Assembly: GCF_944387725.1 (NCBI RefSeq)
Contig: NZ_CALXGA010000021.1
Coordinates: forward strand, 1 to 32,140
Source: an uncultured Intestinimonas sp.
Lineage (GTDB): Bacteria > Bacillota > Clostridia > Oscillospirales > Oscillospiraceae
Reading direction: 5' to 3'
DNA length: 32,140 nucleotides
Shown: positions 22,079 through 29,506 of the stretch, one piece after another
Position numbering within the stretch: the stretch's first letter is position 1
How the letters are laid out: each line of letters begins with the position of its first letter
Position numbers and translations under genes: made by a program
The notes under the pieces: model-generated
Databases searched by the model: none
What the model was told of the DNA's origin: nothing
The model's input: the letters and a program-made list of their open reading frames with translations, nothing else

Positions 22079-24556
22079 TCAGTACCCACCCATCAGGCCG
22101 GCCAGGGCGGAGCTCTGGGAGTTCATCTGGTTAATCAGCATCTCCAGCTGGGTAAACTTGTTGGTGTAGAAGTCCACCTGGTCGGACAGCTTGCCCTGCC
22201 AGCGCTCGATCTCGTCGTCCACATCCTGAATCTTGGAGAGCATGGTGTTGTTCAGGGCCGACGTGGGGGAGTACTGGGAGCCGGCCTTTTCGATCAGGAT
22301 GCCCTTGGTGGCCCCGGTGGTGGCGGCGTAGCGGTCGGTGACCTTCTGGATGGAGGCCATGAGGCCGTCGGTGGAGGCGCCGCCTTCCTCGCTCTTGGTG
22401 AAGGCATCCCGCACCTGGTCCGGGTTGGTCGCCAGGGCCTGCCGGAGGGCGTCCTCGTCCAGGGTGAGGGTGGTGAGCCCGTCGGAGTAGCTGGTAGAGA
22501 TGCCGATGGAGCGCAGGAAGGAGCCGTCGGAGCCGCTGGGGGTGATGGCGCCGCGCAGGGCGTTGTAGAGGGAGGAGATGTCGCTGTCCATGAAGAGGAT
22601 GCCCGTCTTGGCCTGCTCCTCATACTCCTTGATGGCGCCCTCGCTCATGTCGGCCCGGTCCTCGTCGGTGAGGGGCTCGTAGCGGTCGCCGTTGGTCTTC
22701 CGCAGGGGCATGTCGGTGTAGGCCTTCTTGACCTCTTCCATGATGGCGTTGTAGTCCGTCACCATCTGCTTGACCGCGTCGACGATGGTGTCGGCGTCGG
22801 TGGCGCTGGTGAAGGAGACCGCCTCGCCGTTCGGGTCGAAGTAACCGGCGTCTGTGCCGGCTGCCACCTGATTCGCCACGTCCTGACTGGTGATGGGGGT
22901 GGACCCGCTCCAGGCGCTGTTGAAGGTCCCGCTCAGGGTCACAGACATGCCGTCCACGTCAAAGGTGTTGGTGCTGCGGGTGAGCGTCATGGAGGCGCCG
23001 TTGACGGTGGTGCGGAAGACGGCGTCCGTGCCGGCGTCGTAGCCAGACGAACTAGAGTTCGCCTCCCCAAACAGGGCCACAGCCAGGTTTTGATTGGTCC
23101 CGCCGGAGCTGAGCTCATTGGCAATCTCAATGCGGCCGCCCTCGCCGGTCTCCTTGGCGGTGAAGACAAACTGGTTGGTGAGATTGGAGTAGCTGACGTT
23201 CACCCCGGCGTCGCTGCTGTTGATGCCGTTGATGACGGTCTCCAGGGCGGTGTCCCTGGTGTAGCGGCCCACCTCCACGCCGTTGATGGTCAGCGCGTAC
23301 AGGTCCCTGCCCTCGCTGTCCTGGTCCACCGGGGTCAGATTGCTCCAGGCGTTCTCATCCAACAGGCTCCCCAGGGACTTGCCGGTGTCCAGGTAGGAGG
23401 TCAGCGTGCCGTCCTCCATCCCCAGAATCGAGCCGGCACTGGAAGAGGAGATGGAGAAGGTGCTGCCGCTTGCCACGGTGTAGGACAGCTTGCCGCCCTG
23501 CAAATCCACCGTGATCTTCCCGCTGCCGAAGGCGGTGTCCAGTCTGTTTTGAAGCTCTGTCTTAAAGGCGTCGGCAAAGGTCTGGCCCGCGCCGGCCTTG
23601 ATGTTGTCCAGCGAGATCTGCTTGGTCTGGCCGTTCAGGGTGACGCTGAGGGTCTTGCCGGAGAGGTAGTCGCCGGTGTCCATCTCCTTCACAACGTCCT
23701 TGCTCATATCCAGCTGAACGGTCGCGGGCCGGTCCTCCGAGGCGTTGGACAGGTCCGTTGTCACCAGGCCGGCAAAGTCCCCGCTGGCTTTGCTGATATA
23801 GGGACTGTTTCCCGCGTTCAACTTGTCCGACAGAGTGAGGCTGCCGCTGCTGTCCACCGTCACATCGAAAAGCTGATCCCCTGTATAGGTGTTGTCCCCG
23901 ATGGTGACCTGCTGCGCCTTCAGCTGCTCGTTGATGGCCGTCTCCAGAGCCGTCGTGTCCAGGGTGCCGTCAGGCTTGTTGAACAGATCCAGCTCCCCGA
24001 AGCTCACGGTGAGATTTTTGCTGCCGTAGGTCAGGGTCAGGGAACCCTCGATGGTGCTGACATTCGTGGTGTCCCCCAGGGACACCGTGCCGCTGGTCAC
24101 GGCGCCGCTGCCCAGGCTGCCCAGCCGGGTGTTGTTCACCGTGTACTTGGCGGCGGTGGCCAGCTGGGCCACGGCGTCGATGGTGACGCTGCTGCTGGTC
24201 TTGCCGGCGGCGCTGACCAGGTTGGCAAAGGCCCCGCCGGTGGTGGTGGTCACCGCGTTGTTGAAGAAGCTGTTGCTGAAGAGGTTGGTGCCGGAGGAAT
24301 AAGCATAGGTGGTGTATTTCCGGGCAAACTCCACCAGCTTGTCGGAGATGCTCTGATAGGCCTCCTGCTGCCACTGGAGCTTGGTGCGGTCCTGCTCCAG
24401 GCCGGTGATTTTCTGCTGGTAGCTCTGTACCAGACCTTCGATCATGGCCTCCGTGTCCAGGCCGCTGGCCAGGCCGGAGATGATGTTGGCGTTGCGGCTT
24501 CCGTAGATGCTGCCGCTGGAAGACGTGCCGCCCATTAAACTGCTGATCGACGCCAT
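22079..24556 (-). CDS. fliD: Flagellar filament cap protein FliD, long form
   Basis: FliD caps the growing flagellar filament and folds exported flagellin. The N-terminal D0/D1 region is typical (NIISGLASGLDTEAMIEGLV, then KITGLEQDRTKLQWQQEAYQ), as is the C-terminus (QVDFYTNKFTQLEMLINQMN followed by SQSSALAGLMGGY). At 825 residues it is well above the common 450-650. The extra length is in the surface-exposed middle domains, which are rich in Ser, Thr, Asp and Gly and poor in Cys. AAGGAG precedes the ATG (24554-24556). No convincing sigma-28 promoter is seen upstream; the divergent parA promoter is 60 nt away. Confidence 0.95.
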   Translation of the reverse strand: MASISSLMGGTSSSGSIYGSRNANIISGLASGLDTEAMIEGLVQSYQQKITGLEQDRTKLQWQQEAYQSISDKLVEFARKYTTYAYSSGTNLFSNSFFNNAVTTTTGGAFANLVSAAGKTSSSVTIDAVAQLATAAKYTVNNTRLGSLGSGAVTSGTVSLGDTTNVSTIEGSLTLTYGSKNLTVSFGELDLFNKPDGTLDTTALETAINEQLKAQQVTIGDNTYTGDQLFDVTVDSSGSLTLSDKLNAGNSPYISKASGDFAGLVTTDLSNASEDRPATVQLDMSKDVVKEMDTGDYLSGKTLSVTLNGQTKQISLDNIKAGAGQTFADAFKTELQNRLDTAFGSGKITVDLQGGKLSYTVASGSTFSISSSSAGSILGMEDGTLTSYLDTGKSLGSLLDENAWSNLTPVDQDSEGRDLYALTINGVEVGRYTRDTALETVINGINSSDAGVNVSYSNLTNQFVFTAKETGEGGRIEIANELSSGGTNQNLAVALFGEANSSSSGYDAGTDAVFRTTVNGASMTLTRSTNTFDVDGMSVTLSGTFNSAWSGSTPITSQDVANQVAAGTDAGYFDPNGEAVSFTSATDADTIVDAVKQMVTDYNAIMEEVKKAYTDMPLRKTNGDRYEPLTDEDRADMSEGAIKEYEEQAKTGILFMDSDISSLYNALRGAITPSGSDGSFLRSIGISTSYSDGLTTLTLDEDALRQALATNPDQVRDAFTKSEEGGASTDGLMASIQKVTDRYAATTGATKGILIEKAGSQYSPTSALNNTMLSKIQDVDDEIERWQGKLSDQVDFYTNKFTQLEMLINQMNSQSSALAGLMGGY

Positions 24557-24585
24557 TTCTATTCCACTCCTTCTTTTGATTCGGT

Positions 24586-24603
24586 GTAAGGGGTATCCCT
24601 TAC
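24586..24603. promoter_or_regulatory. Small inverted repeat next to the parA -35 box
   Basis: GTAAGGG (24586-24592) and CCCTTAC (24597-24603) form a 7-bp inverted repeat with a 4-nt spacer. It ends 8 nt before the parA -35 box and about 30 nt from the fliD start, so a bound regulator could affect either gene. No known operator is matched. Confidence 0.35.
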
Positions 24604-24611
24604 GACATGGA

Positions 24612-24641
24612 TTGACAATCGGACGCTTTTTAGGGTAAAAT
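24612..24641 (+). promoter_or_regulatory. Strong sigma-A promoter of parA-comFB
   Basis: A perfect -35 TTGACA (24612-24617), an 18-nt spacer and a -10 TAAAAT (24636-24641) are visible. The predicted start near 24648 leaves a leader of about 157 nt before the parA ATG. The leader contains a 9-bp hairpin with one bulge (24719-24727 with 24752-24761) and matches no riboswitch I recognise. Confidence 0.8.
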
Positions 24642-24804
24642 CAATCTGCCAGGCTTACTGCGTGATCCTACTCTGAGTTCTCACTTGTTATATCGTCCAA
24701 CAGAGCCCAAAAATAAGAGCTGTCCGCGGATTTTCTCATAAAATTCCTCTGGCGGGACAGCCCTTCTCTGGTCTCTCGCGGATCGAGGAAGGGAGTTACG
24801 GGGC

Positions 24805-25590
24805 ATGTCAACCACCGTGATCGCCATTACCAACCAAAAGGGCGGCGTGGGCAAAACCACCACCGCCGCCGCGCTGCTCTCCTCTCTGCACCGCCGGGGG
24901 GCCAGGGTCCTGGGGGTGGACCTGGACCCCCAGGGGAGCCTGGGCTTCAGCCTGGGGCTGGACATTGAGGGCTGTACCACCGTCTACGAGGTCTTCCGGG
25001 GGGAGGTGGAGCCGGACCAGGCCATCACCCAGACGGAGCACGGGGACATTCTGCCCTCCAACATTCTCCTCTCCGCCGCAGAGGTGGAGTTCAACCGCCC
25101 GGGGCGGGAGTTCCTGCTGCGGACCGCCCTGTCCAAGGTGCGGGAGCGGTACGACTTCATCATCATCGACACACCCCCCGCCCTGAACGTCCTGACGGTC
25201 AACGCCTATGTGGCCACCGACGGGCTCATCATCCCCATGTCCCCCGAGGTCCTCAGCCTGCTGGGGGTGTCCCAGATCAAGGAGACCATCGAGAGCGTCC
25301 GGGGCTACTACAACGCCCATCTGCGGGTGCTGGGCATCCTCCTCAACCGCTTCAACCCCCGGCTGAACCTGAACCGGGAGATTCTGGAGCTGGCGGAGCA
25401 GATCGCCGGGCAGCTGGAAACCCGCGTCTTTCAGACCAGGATTCGGACCAGCGTTTCGGTGGCCGAGGCCCCGGCCCACGGCCTGAGCGTGGTGGACTAC
25501 GCCCCCCGCTCCAAGCCCGCCCTGGACTTTGAAGACCTGTGCGACGAGGTGGCTGGAGCCGCCTTTCCCCGACAGAAGGAGGAAAATTGA
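24805..25590 (+). CDS. Orphan ParA/Soj-family ATPase
   Basis: The 261-residue ParA-type ATPase has the deviant Walker A KGGVGKTTT (12-20) with signature lysine, Walker A' VDLDPQGS near 38, Walker B FIIIDTPP near 115 and a C-terminal TRIRTSVSVAEAPAHG typical of Soj. Such ATPases bind DNA non-specifically and position chromosomes, chemoreceptor arrays or other cargo. No parB and no parS site follow; instead its stop overlaps the start of a ComFB-domain gene (TGATG), so the two are coupled. The ATG at 24805 follows GGGAG at about 11 nt. The genomic setting, beside fliD, argues for a cargo-positioning or motility role rather than chromosome segregation (inference). Confidence 0.93.
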   Translation: MSTTVIAITNQKGGVGKTTTAAALLSSLHRRGARVLGVDLDPQGSLGFSLGLDIEGCTTVYEVFRGEVEPDQAITQTEHGDILPSNILLSAAEVEFNRPGREFLLRTALSKVRERYDFIIIDTPPALNVLTVNAYVATDGLIIPMSPEVLSLLGVSQIKETIESVRGYYNAHLRVLGILLNRFNPRLNLNREILELAEQIAGQLETRVFQTRIRTSVSVAEAPAHGLSVVDYAPRSKPALDFEDLCDEVAGAAFPRQKEEN

Positions 25591-26387
25591 TGGCCAATAA
25601 GAAGGCGTCCAAGAGCAGCAAGACCGATCACGTCCTGAACCTCCTGGCGGGCTCCTCCGGGCAGGAGTCCCCCAAGCCCGCCGCGCCCCCAGCCCGGGAG
25701 GCCGCCGCGCCGGAGCCGGCGGAAGCCGCCTCCGCCCGGGAGGCCGCCGCGCCGGAGCCGGCGGAAGCCGCCTCCGCCCAGGAGACCCCGGCCCAGACCC
25801 CGGCCCGGCGGCTCACGCCCCCCATTCTCGAGGTGGCCCGCAGCAACAATGAGGCCCTGTCCGAGACCATCCACCAGGCGCTGGAGCGGGAGCTGACCCA
25901 GGAGCTGGCGGAGGCGGCCGCCCCGGCCCCGGCGGCCGCCCCGGCCCCGGAGACTGCCCCGGTCCCGGAGACTGCCCCGGTCCCGGAGACTGCCCCGGTC
26001 CCGGCGCCCCGGGAGACGGCCCCGGCAGAAGCGCCTGTACCCCCGGAGCCGGCCCCTCCCGCCCCGAAGCGGGAGTCCCCTGCCGCGCAGGAGCCCGCCG
26101 CCGGCCTCCTGCCGGACGGGGCCGAGCTCATCAACGTCATGGAGCTCCAGGTGGAGGAAAAGCTCGCCCGCTATGTGCGGATGTTCCACCTGTGCGCGTG
26201 CCCCCGGTGTCTGGCCGACGCCAAGGCCCTGGCCCTCACCCGGCTGCCGGCCAAATATGTGGTGCTGGATGCCGCCGCCAAGGCCCCCATGCTCAGCCTC
26301 TATGAGGCGAAGTTCGACTCGGCCGTCACCACCCAGATCATCTACGCCTGCAAGGAGGTCATGGAGCACCCCCGGCACACCCTTTGA
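25590..26387 (+). CDS. ComFB-domain protein with long Ala/Pro-rich linker
   Basis: The 265-residue product has a short basic head (MANKKASKSSKTDHVLNLL), a low-complexity Ala/Pro/Glu linker (about 22-180) interrupted by a likely helix (LEVARSNNEALSETIHQALE), and a C-terminal ComFB domain (about 183-265). The domain reads ELINVMELQVEEKLARYVRM, then CACPRCLADAKALALTRLP, with CxCxxC, and ends FDSAVTTQIIYACKEVM. ComFB is a small domain of competence operons; it has lately been reported to bind cyclic dinucleotides in some bacteria. The ATG is fixed by GGAGG at 25578-25582 and the TGATG overlap with parA. A head that could contact ParA, a flexible linker and a sensor domain would suit an adaptor (inference). 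Confidence 0.87.
   Translation: MANKKASKSSKTDHVLNLLAGSSGQESPKPAAPPAREAAAPEPAEAASAREAAAPEPAEAASAQETPAQTPARRLTPPILEVARSNNEALSETIHQALERELTQELAEAAAPAPAAAPAPETAPVPETAPVPETAPVPAPRETAPAEAPVPPEPAPPAPKRESPAAQEPAAGLLPDGAELINVMELQVEEKLARYVRMFHLCACPRCLADAKALALTRLPAKYVVLDAAAKAPMLSLYEAKFDSAVTTQIIYACKEVMEHPRHTL
25695..25778. repeat. 42-bp in-frame tandem repeat in the ComFB-protein linker
   Basis: A 42-bp unit at 25695-25736 is repeated at 25737-25778 with almost no change and encodes EAAAPEPAEAASAR-type repeats. Further on (about 25947-26000) an 18-bp unit is repeated three times, encoding PETAPV. Both are multiples of three and expand only the linker. Confidence 0.9.
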
Positions 26388-26473
26388 TCCAAAGCGCCTC
26401 TGCCGCTTGATCTTGGGGCCTTGTTCGGTCCGCGTCTCAACCGGGGACAGACCCGCCCGGGAAAGGAGCTTTT

Positions 26474-26663
26474 CTGACCTCATATCGCATCGCGGCCTGC
26501 GAGGACGGCCAGGCGGACGGGGCCCGGCTTTGCGGCCTGGGCGGAGGAGACCGGCTGGACCAGCCTGTGCCTGCGGGGTGGAGCCCGCCTGCCCATGAGC
26601 CGGACCTTCTGCCGCGCCTTCCAGGGCGGCCTGGCGCACTGGCTGAACCAGGCGGGGAGATAA
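26474..26663 (+). pseudogene. Remnant of a LytTR-type response regulator
   Basis: After AAAGGAG, a frame opening at a non-standard CTG (26474) reads LTSYRIAACEDGQADGARL, which resembles the start of a receiver domain (xxIAxCEDxxxD). About 20 codons in, sense moves to the next frame: GFAAWAEETGWTSLCLRGGA, then RLPMSRTFCRAFQGGLAHWL and a TAA at 26661-26663. The latter resembles the C-terminal end of LytTR DNA-binding domains (LPxSRxxxxxxxxAFxxxL). So about 60 codons of a protein that is normally around 240 residues remain, with the start codon changed, a frameshift near 26520 and most of the middle lost. The assignment is by eye on short pieces. Confidence 0.5.
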
Positions 26664-26700
26664 GGTCTGCCGGGGCGGCAGGCGGTCCGCTTCAGAGGCA

Positions 26701-26744
26701 AAAAGAGACTGGCAGTCCCCCTTTCGGGGCTGCCAGTCTCTTTT
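26701..26744. terminator. Bidirectional intrinsic terminator
   Basis: Positions 26701-26715 pair perfectly with 26730-26744, and the stem continues with a G-T wobble and three more pairs. Flanking A and T runs are present on both sides. It ends plus-strand transcripts from parA-comFB and minus-strand transcripts from the anti-sigma gene, whose stop is at 26768. Confidence 0.92.
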
Positions 26745-26767
26745 CTGCGCCGTGCCCCGCAGGGCCC

Positions 26768-27643
26768 TCACACCGTAGGGAGATACCCCAGGACCTCCAG
26801 GGTGGCGCTGTCGCACAGGAGGACGTCGGAGCTCCCCAGGGTGACCCGGTAGTCGTCCAGGTCCAGCCGGGCCCTCTGGTCCTCCCCGGGGCAGACGGCG
26901 GCCTCCAGGTCCGTCTGGGTCACCGCCTCCACCGTGAGGAGGCCGGCCTCCGCCGGGTCCAGGCCGGAGGTCTGGAGCCAGGCGGCGCAGTTGGCCGTCA
27001 GGGCGGCCCGCTGTGCCTCCGTCAGGTCCTCATTTTGCGCGGCGGCCTGGTTCATCGCCGCTCCCACCGTGGGGAGGGGGCTCGCCTCCGGGAGGACCTC
27101 CCCGCTGTCCGCCGCCTCCCGGGCGCCGGAGGGATCCGCCATGGCCGTGTAGAGCCTCAGCTCGGGCCCCTGGCCCTCCCCGGCGGCCTCCTTTTGTGGG
27201 GCGGCCTCCTCCTGTGGGGCGGCCCCCGCCTGGGCAGCGGCCCCCGCCTGGGCCGCCTGGACCGGAAGGGTCTCCCCGGCGGCCGGTTCCGTGCCGCCGC
27301 TCCGGTCCCAGAACCTGCCCAGGCTCCCGGCTCCCGCCAGCACCACGGCGCAGACCGCCGCCAGGGAGAGCCAGCGCCGCCAGGGAACCGCCCGGCCCCG
27401 CCCGGCCGGAAGGGCCTGGACCTTCTCCGCACGAACGCGCTCCATCACGGCCTGTTGGAAGCCCTCCGGGACCTCCTCCTCCAGCTCCGGAAGGACCCGG
27501 TGGAGGGCGGCGAGCTCCCGGGCCAGGGCGGCGCAGCCGGGACAGACGGCCAGATGGTCCTCCAGCTCCCGGCGCTCCTGGGGCGTCAGGGCCCCGTCCA
27601 GGTCCAGGCTGATCCAGTCCAGGGCTTTTTCACAGTCACACAC
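26768..27643 (-). CDS. Zinc-finger anti-sigma factor, membrane anchored
   Basis: The 291-residue protein begins with a ZAS-type zinc site, His30-x3-Cys34-x2-Cys37 (HLAVCPGC) with additional N-terminal Cys2/Cys4. A membrane helix follows at about 89-110 (WLSLAAVCAVVLAGAGSLG), then an external part with a low-complexity Ala/Gln/Glu stretch and a C-terminal domain of unknown fold. Such proteins hold an ECF sigma factor inactive until an envelope signal triggers proteolysis or release. The start is GTG; I prefer 27641-27643 because the first GTG (27650-27652) directly abuts GGAGGAG. It follows the sigma gene by 22 nt, so the pair is an operon and it should control that sigma factor. Confidence 0.88.
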   Translation of the reverse strand: MCDCEKALDWISLDLDGALTPQERRELEDHLAVCPGCAALARELAALHRVLPELEEEVPEGFQQAVMERVRAEKVQALPAGRGRAVPWRRWLSLAAVCAVVLAGAGSLGRFWDRSGGTEPAAGETLPVQAAQAGAAAQAGAAPQEEAAPQKEAAGEGQGPELRLYTAMADPSGAREAADSGEVLPEASPLPTVGAAMNQAAAQNEDLTEAQRAALTANCAAWLQTSGLDPAEAGLLTVEAVTQTDLEAAVCPGEDQRARLDLDDYRVTLGSSDVLLCDSATLEVLGYLPTV

Positions 27644-27665
27644 GCGGTTCACCTCCTCCGGCCGT

Positions 27666-28259
27666 TTATCTTGTAGACGAAGCCCCGCCGAAAAAGTTCC
27701 CCTCCGCCAGCAATCTCTTTCGCAGGGCGGCCCGGGCCCGGGCGATGCGTGACTTCACCGTCCCCTCCTCCAGGCCCAGGACCTGGCTGATTTCGGCGTA
27801 GCTCAGGCCGCTGAGCTCCCGCATGACCAGCACCTGCCGGTGCTCCGGGGAGACCTGCTCCAGGGCCCGGGCGATGGCCCGGCGGTCCTCCGCCCGCTCC
27901 AGGCGCTCCTCGGGGCCGGCCCCCTGGTCGGGCAGCTCGGCCTGCCGCCCCTCCTCCTCGTCGTCCAGGGAGACGGTCATGGAGAGGCTCCGCCGCCGCT
28001 TCTCCCTGCGGAGGAAGTCGATGCAGGCGTTGGAGGCCAGCCGGTAGAGCCAGGTGGCAAAGGAGCTCTCCCCGTGGAACTTCCCAAGGCCCCGCCAGGC
28101 GTTGAGGAAGGCCTCCTGGGCCAGCTCCGCGCCGTCGTCTGGATTGCCGGTCAGGCGGCGGCACAAATTGTAGATGCGCTTTTCGTTGTCGGTGACCAGC
28201 TGCGCAAAGGCCAGCTCGTCGCCCTCCCTGGCCCGCTGGACCAGCTCCTGCTCTGTCAC
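27666..28259 (-). CDS. ECF RNA polymerase sigma factor (SigW/RpoE-like)
   Basis: The 197-residue sigma-70 family protein has region 2 (ELAFAQLVTDNEKRIYNLCR, then DGAELAQEAFLNAWRGLGKF and SSFATWLYRLASNACIDFLR) and region 4 (LEQVSPEHRQVLVMRELSGL, then YAEISQVLGLEEGTVKSRIA) joined by an acidic linker, with no regions 1 or 3: an ECF type of the SigW/RpoE group. It should respond to cell envelope stress with the anti-sigma factor encoded next. The start is GTG (28257-28259) with AGGTGA upstream. It lies 54 nt after dusB, and no separate terminator is seen between them. ECF operons often autoregulate, but no own promoter is clear. Confidence 0.93.
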   Translation of the reverse strand: MTEQELVQRAREGDELAFAQLVTDNEKRIYNLCRRLTGNPDDGAELAQEAFLNAWRGLGKFHGESSFATWLYRLASNACIDFLRREKRRRSLSMTVSLDDEEEGRQAELPDQGAGPEERLERAEDRRAIARALEQVSPEHRQVLVMRELSGLSYAEISQVLGLEEGTVKSRIARARAALRKRLLAEGNFFGGASSTR

Positions 28260-28313
28260 GCCCCTTTGTCACCTGCCTTTCGTTCCCCCAGGACGCCCTG
28301 CCGGGGCGCCGCC

Positions 28314-29285
28314 TTATGTCAGGTCCCGCAGGATGCCGGCGGTGACCCGCTCCAGGCCGGCCATGGTCTCCACATGGCAGATCTGCTCCTTCCAATAGCC
28401 CGCGTAGGGGACCCCCTTCAAATACCAGCAGTACTGCTTCCGGGCCTCCAGGCAGGCGATCTTTTCCCCCTTGTGGGCGGCGTTGATGGCAAACTGCCGC
28501 ATGGCGGTGCGGCACCGCTCCGCCAGAGGCGGCAGCGGCGGGATGTCCCGGCCCTCCAGGGCGGCCTGGGCCTGCTGAAAGAGCCAGGGATTGCCGAAGC
28601 ACCCCCGGCCGATCATCACGGCGTCGGCCCCGGTGTACCGGAGGATGCGGGGGGCGTCCGCCCCCGCGAAGACGTCGCCGTTGGCCAGGACGGGGATGCG
28701 GAGGGCGTTTTTCACCTCCCGGATGAGGTCCCAGCTGGCGGCGCCGGCGTACTGCTGGCTCCGGGTCCGGCCGTGGACGGCCACAGCGGCCACCCCGGCC
28801 TCCTCCAGGGCCTTGGAGAGCTCCACGCAGTTGATGGAGCCCTTATCCCAGCCCAGGCGCATTTTCACGGTGACGGGCCGGCCCCCCGCCCCGCGGATCA
28901 CCGCCTCGGCCACCCGGACAGCCAGCTCCGGCGTCCGCATGAGGCCGGAGCCGTCCCCGGCGTTGGCCACCTTGGGCACAGGGCAGCCCATGTTGATGTC
29001 GATGACCTCCGCCCCGGAGACCTCCCCGGCGATGGCGGCGGCCTCCTCCATGCACACCGGGTCGGAGCCGAAAATCTGGGCGGCGGCGGGGTGCTCGTTC
29101 TCCCCCAGCTTCAGCAGGGGGATGGATTTTTTATCCTGGTAGCACAGGGCCTTGGCGCTGACCATCTCGGTGACGGTGTAGCCGGCCCCCAGCTCCCGGC
29201 AGATGGTGCGGAACCCAAGGTCGGTGACGCCCGCCATGGGGGCCAGCACCAGCCTGGAGCTCACGGCAACGGTTCCGATCTTCAC
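28314..29285 (-). CDS. dusB: tRNA-dihydrouridine synthase (DusB type)
   Basis: This FMN enzyme reduces uridines in tRNA D-loops with NADPH. The 323-residue TIM-barrel shows LAPMAGVTDLGFR (14-26), the catalytic Cys101 in DINMGCPVPKV, KMRLGW, HGRTRSQQYAG, LANGDVF and IGRGCFGNPWLF, all standard for the family. The start is GTG (29283-29285), directly served by GGAGGAA; a frame open further upstream starts inside the promoter region. An extended -10 promoter is at 29320-29348. Downstream are the ECF sigma and anti-sigma genes, which could be read from the same promoter. Confidence 0.94.
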   Translation of the reverse strand: MKIGTVAVSSRLVLAPMAGVTDLGFRTICRELGAGYTVTEMVSAKALCYQDKKSIPLLKLGENEHPAAAQIFGSDPVCMEEAAAIAGEVSGAEVIDINMGCPVPKVANAGDGSGLMRTPELAVRVAEAVIRGAGGRPVTVKMRLGWDKGSINCVELSKALEEAGVAAVAVHGRTRSQQYAGAASWDLIREVKNALRIPVLANGDVFAGADAPRILRYTGADAVMIGRGCFGNPWLFQQAQAALEGRDIPPLPPLAERCRTAMRQFAINAAHKGEKIACLEARKQYCWYLKGVPYAGYWKEQICHVETMAGLERVTAGILRDLT

Positions 29286-29319
29286 GGTCTTCCTCCGATT
29301 CCTAGGATTGGCAGGGTAT

Positions 29320-29348
29320 ATCATACCATAAACCGCCCCGGCGGGCAA
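29320..29348 (-). promoter_or_regulatory. Extended -10 promoter of dusB
   Basis: The minus strand reads TTGCCC (29343-29348), a 17-nt spacer ending in TGG, and TATGAT (29320-29325). The TGn before the -10 makes it an extended -10 promoter. The leader is about 27 nt. Confidence 0.7.
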
Positions 29349-29435
29349 GGGGGGATCACCGCTGGAGTGTCAAGATATTGCAGGAAAAGAGTGCGCGCAA
29401 ATTGCCGTCACAGGTTGAATCCCTTCCAAATTTGC

Positions 29436-29465
29436 AAAAAGGACCGGAGGCTTGTCCTCCGGTCC
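29436..29465 (-). terminator. Terminator after the transketolase genes
   Basis: GGACCGGAGG (29441-29450) pairs perfectly with CCTCCGGTCC (29456-29465) with a 5-nt loop. On the minus strand five T follow (29436-29440). It begins about 40 nt after the transketolase stop. The 29466-29506 and 29349-29435 stretches show nothing further. Confidence 0.9.
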
Positions 29466-29506
29466 TTTCGGTCTGTTTTGCGCGGCAGGCGTCGAGGCCG
29501 CCGGAT

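Noticed and set aside
24600-24650. Sigma-28 (flagellar) promoter for fliD
   Set aside because: A CCGAT core exists on the minus strand, but no TAAA-like -35 is at 15 nt, so I cannot support it.
24642-24804. c-di-GMP riboswitch in the parA leader
   Set aside because: It would suit the ComFB context, but the conserved GEMM core and tetraloop receptor sequences are not present.
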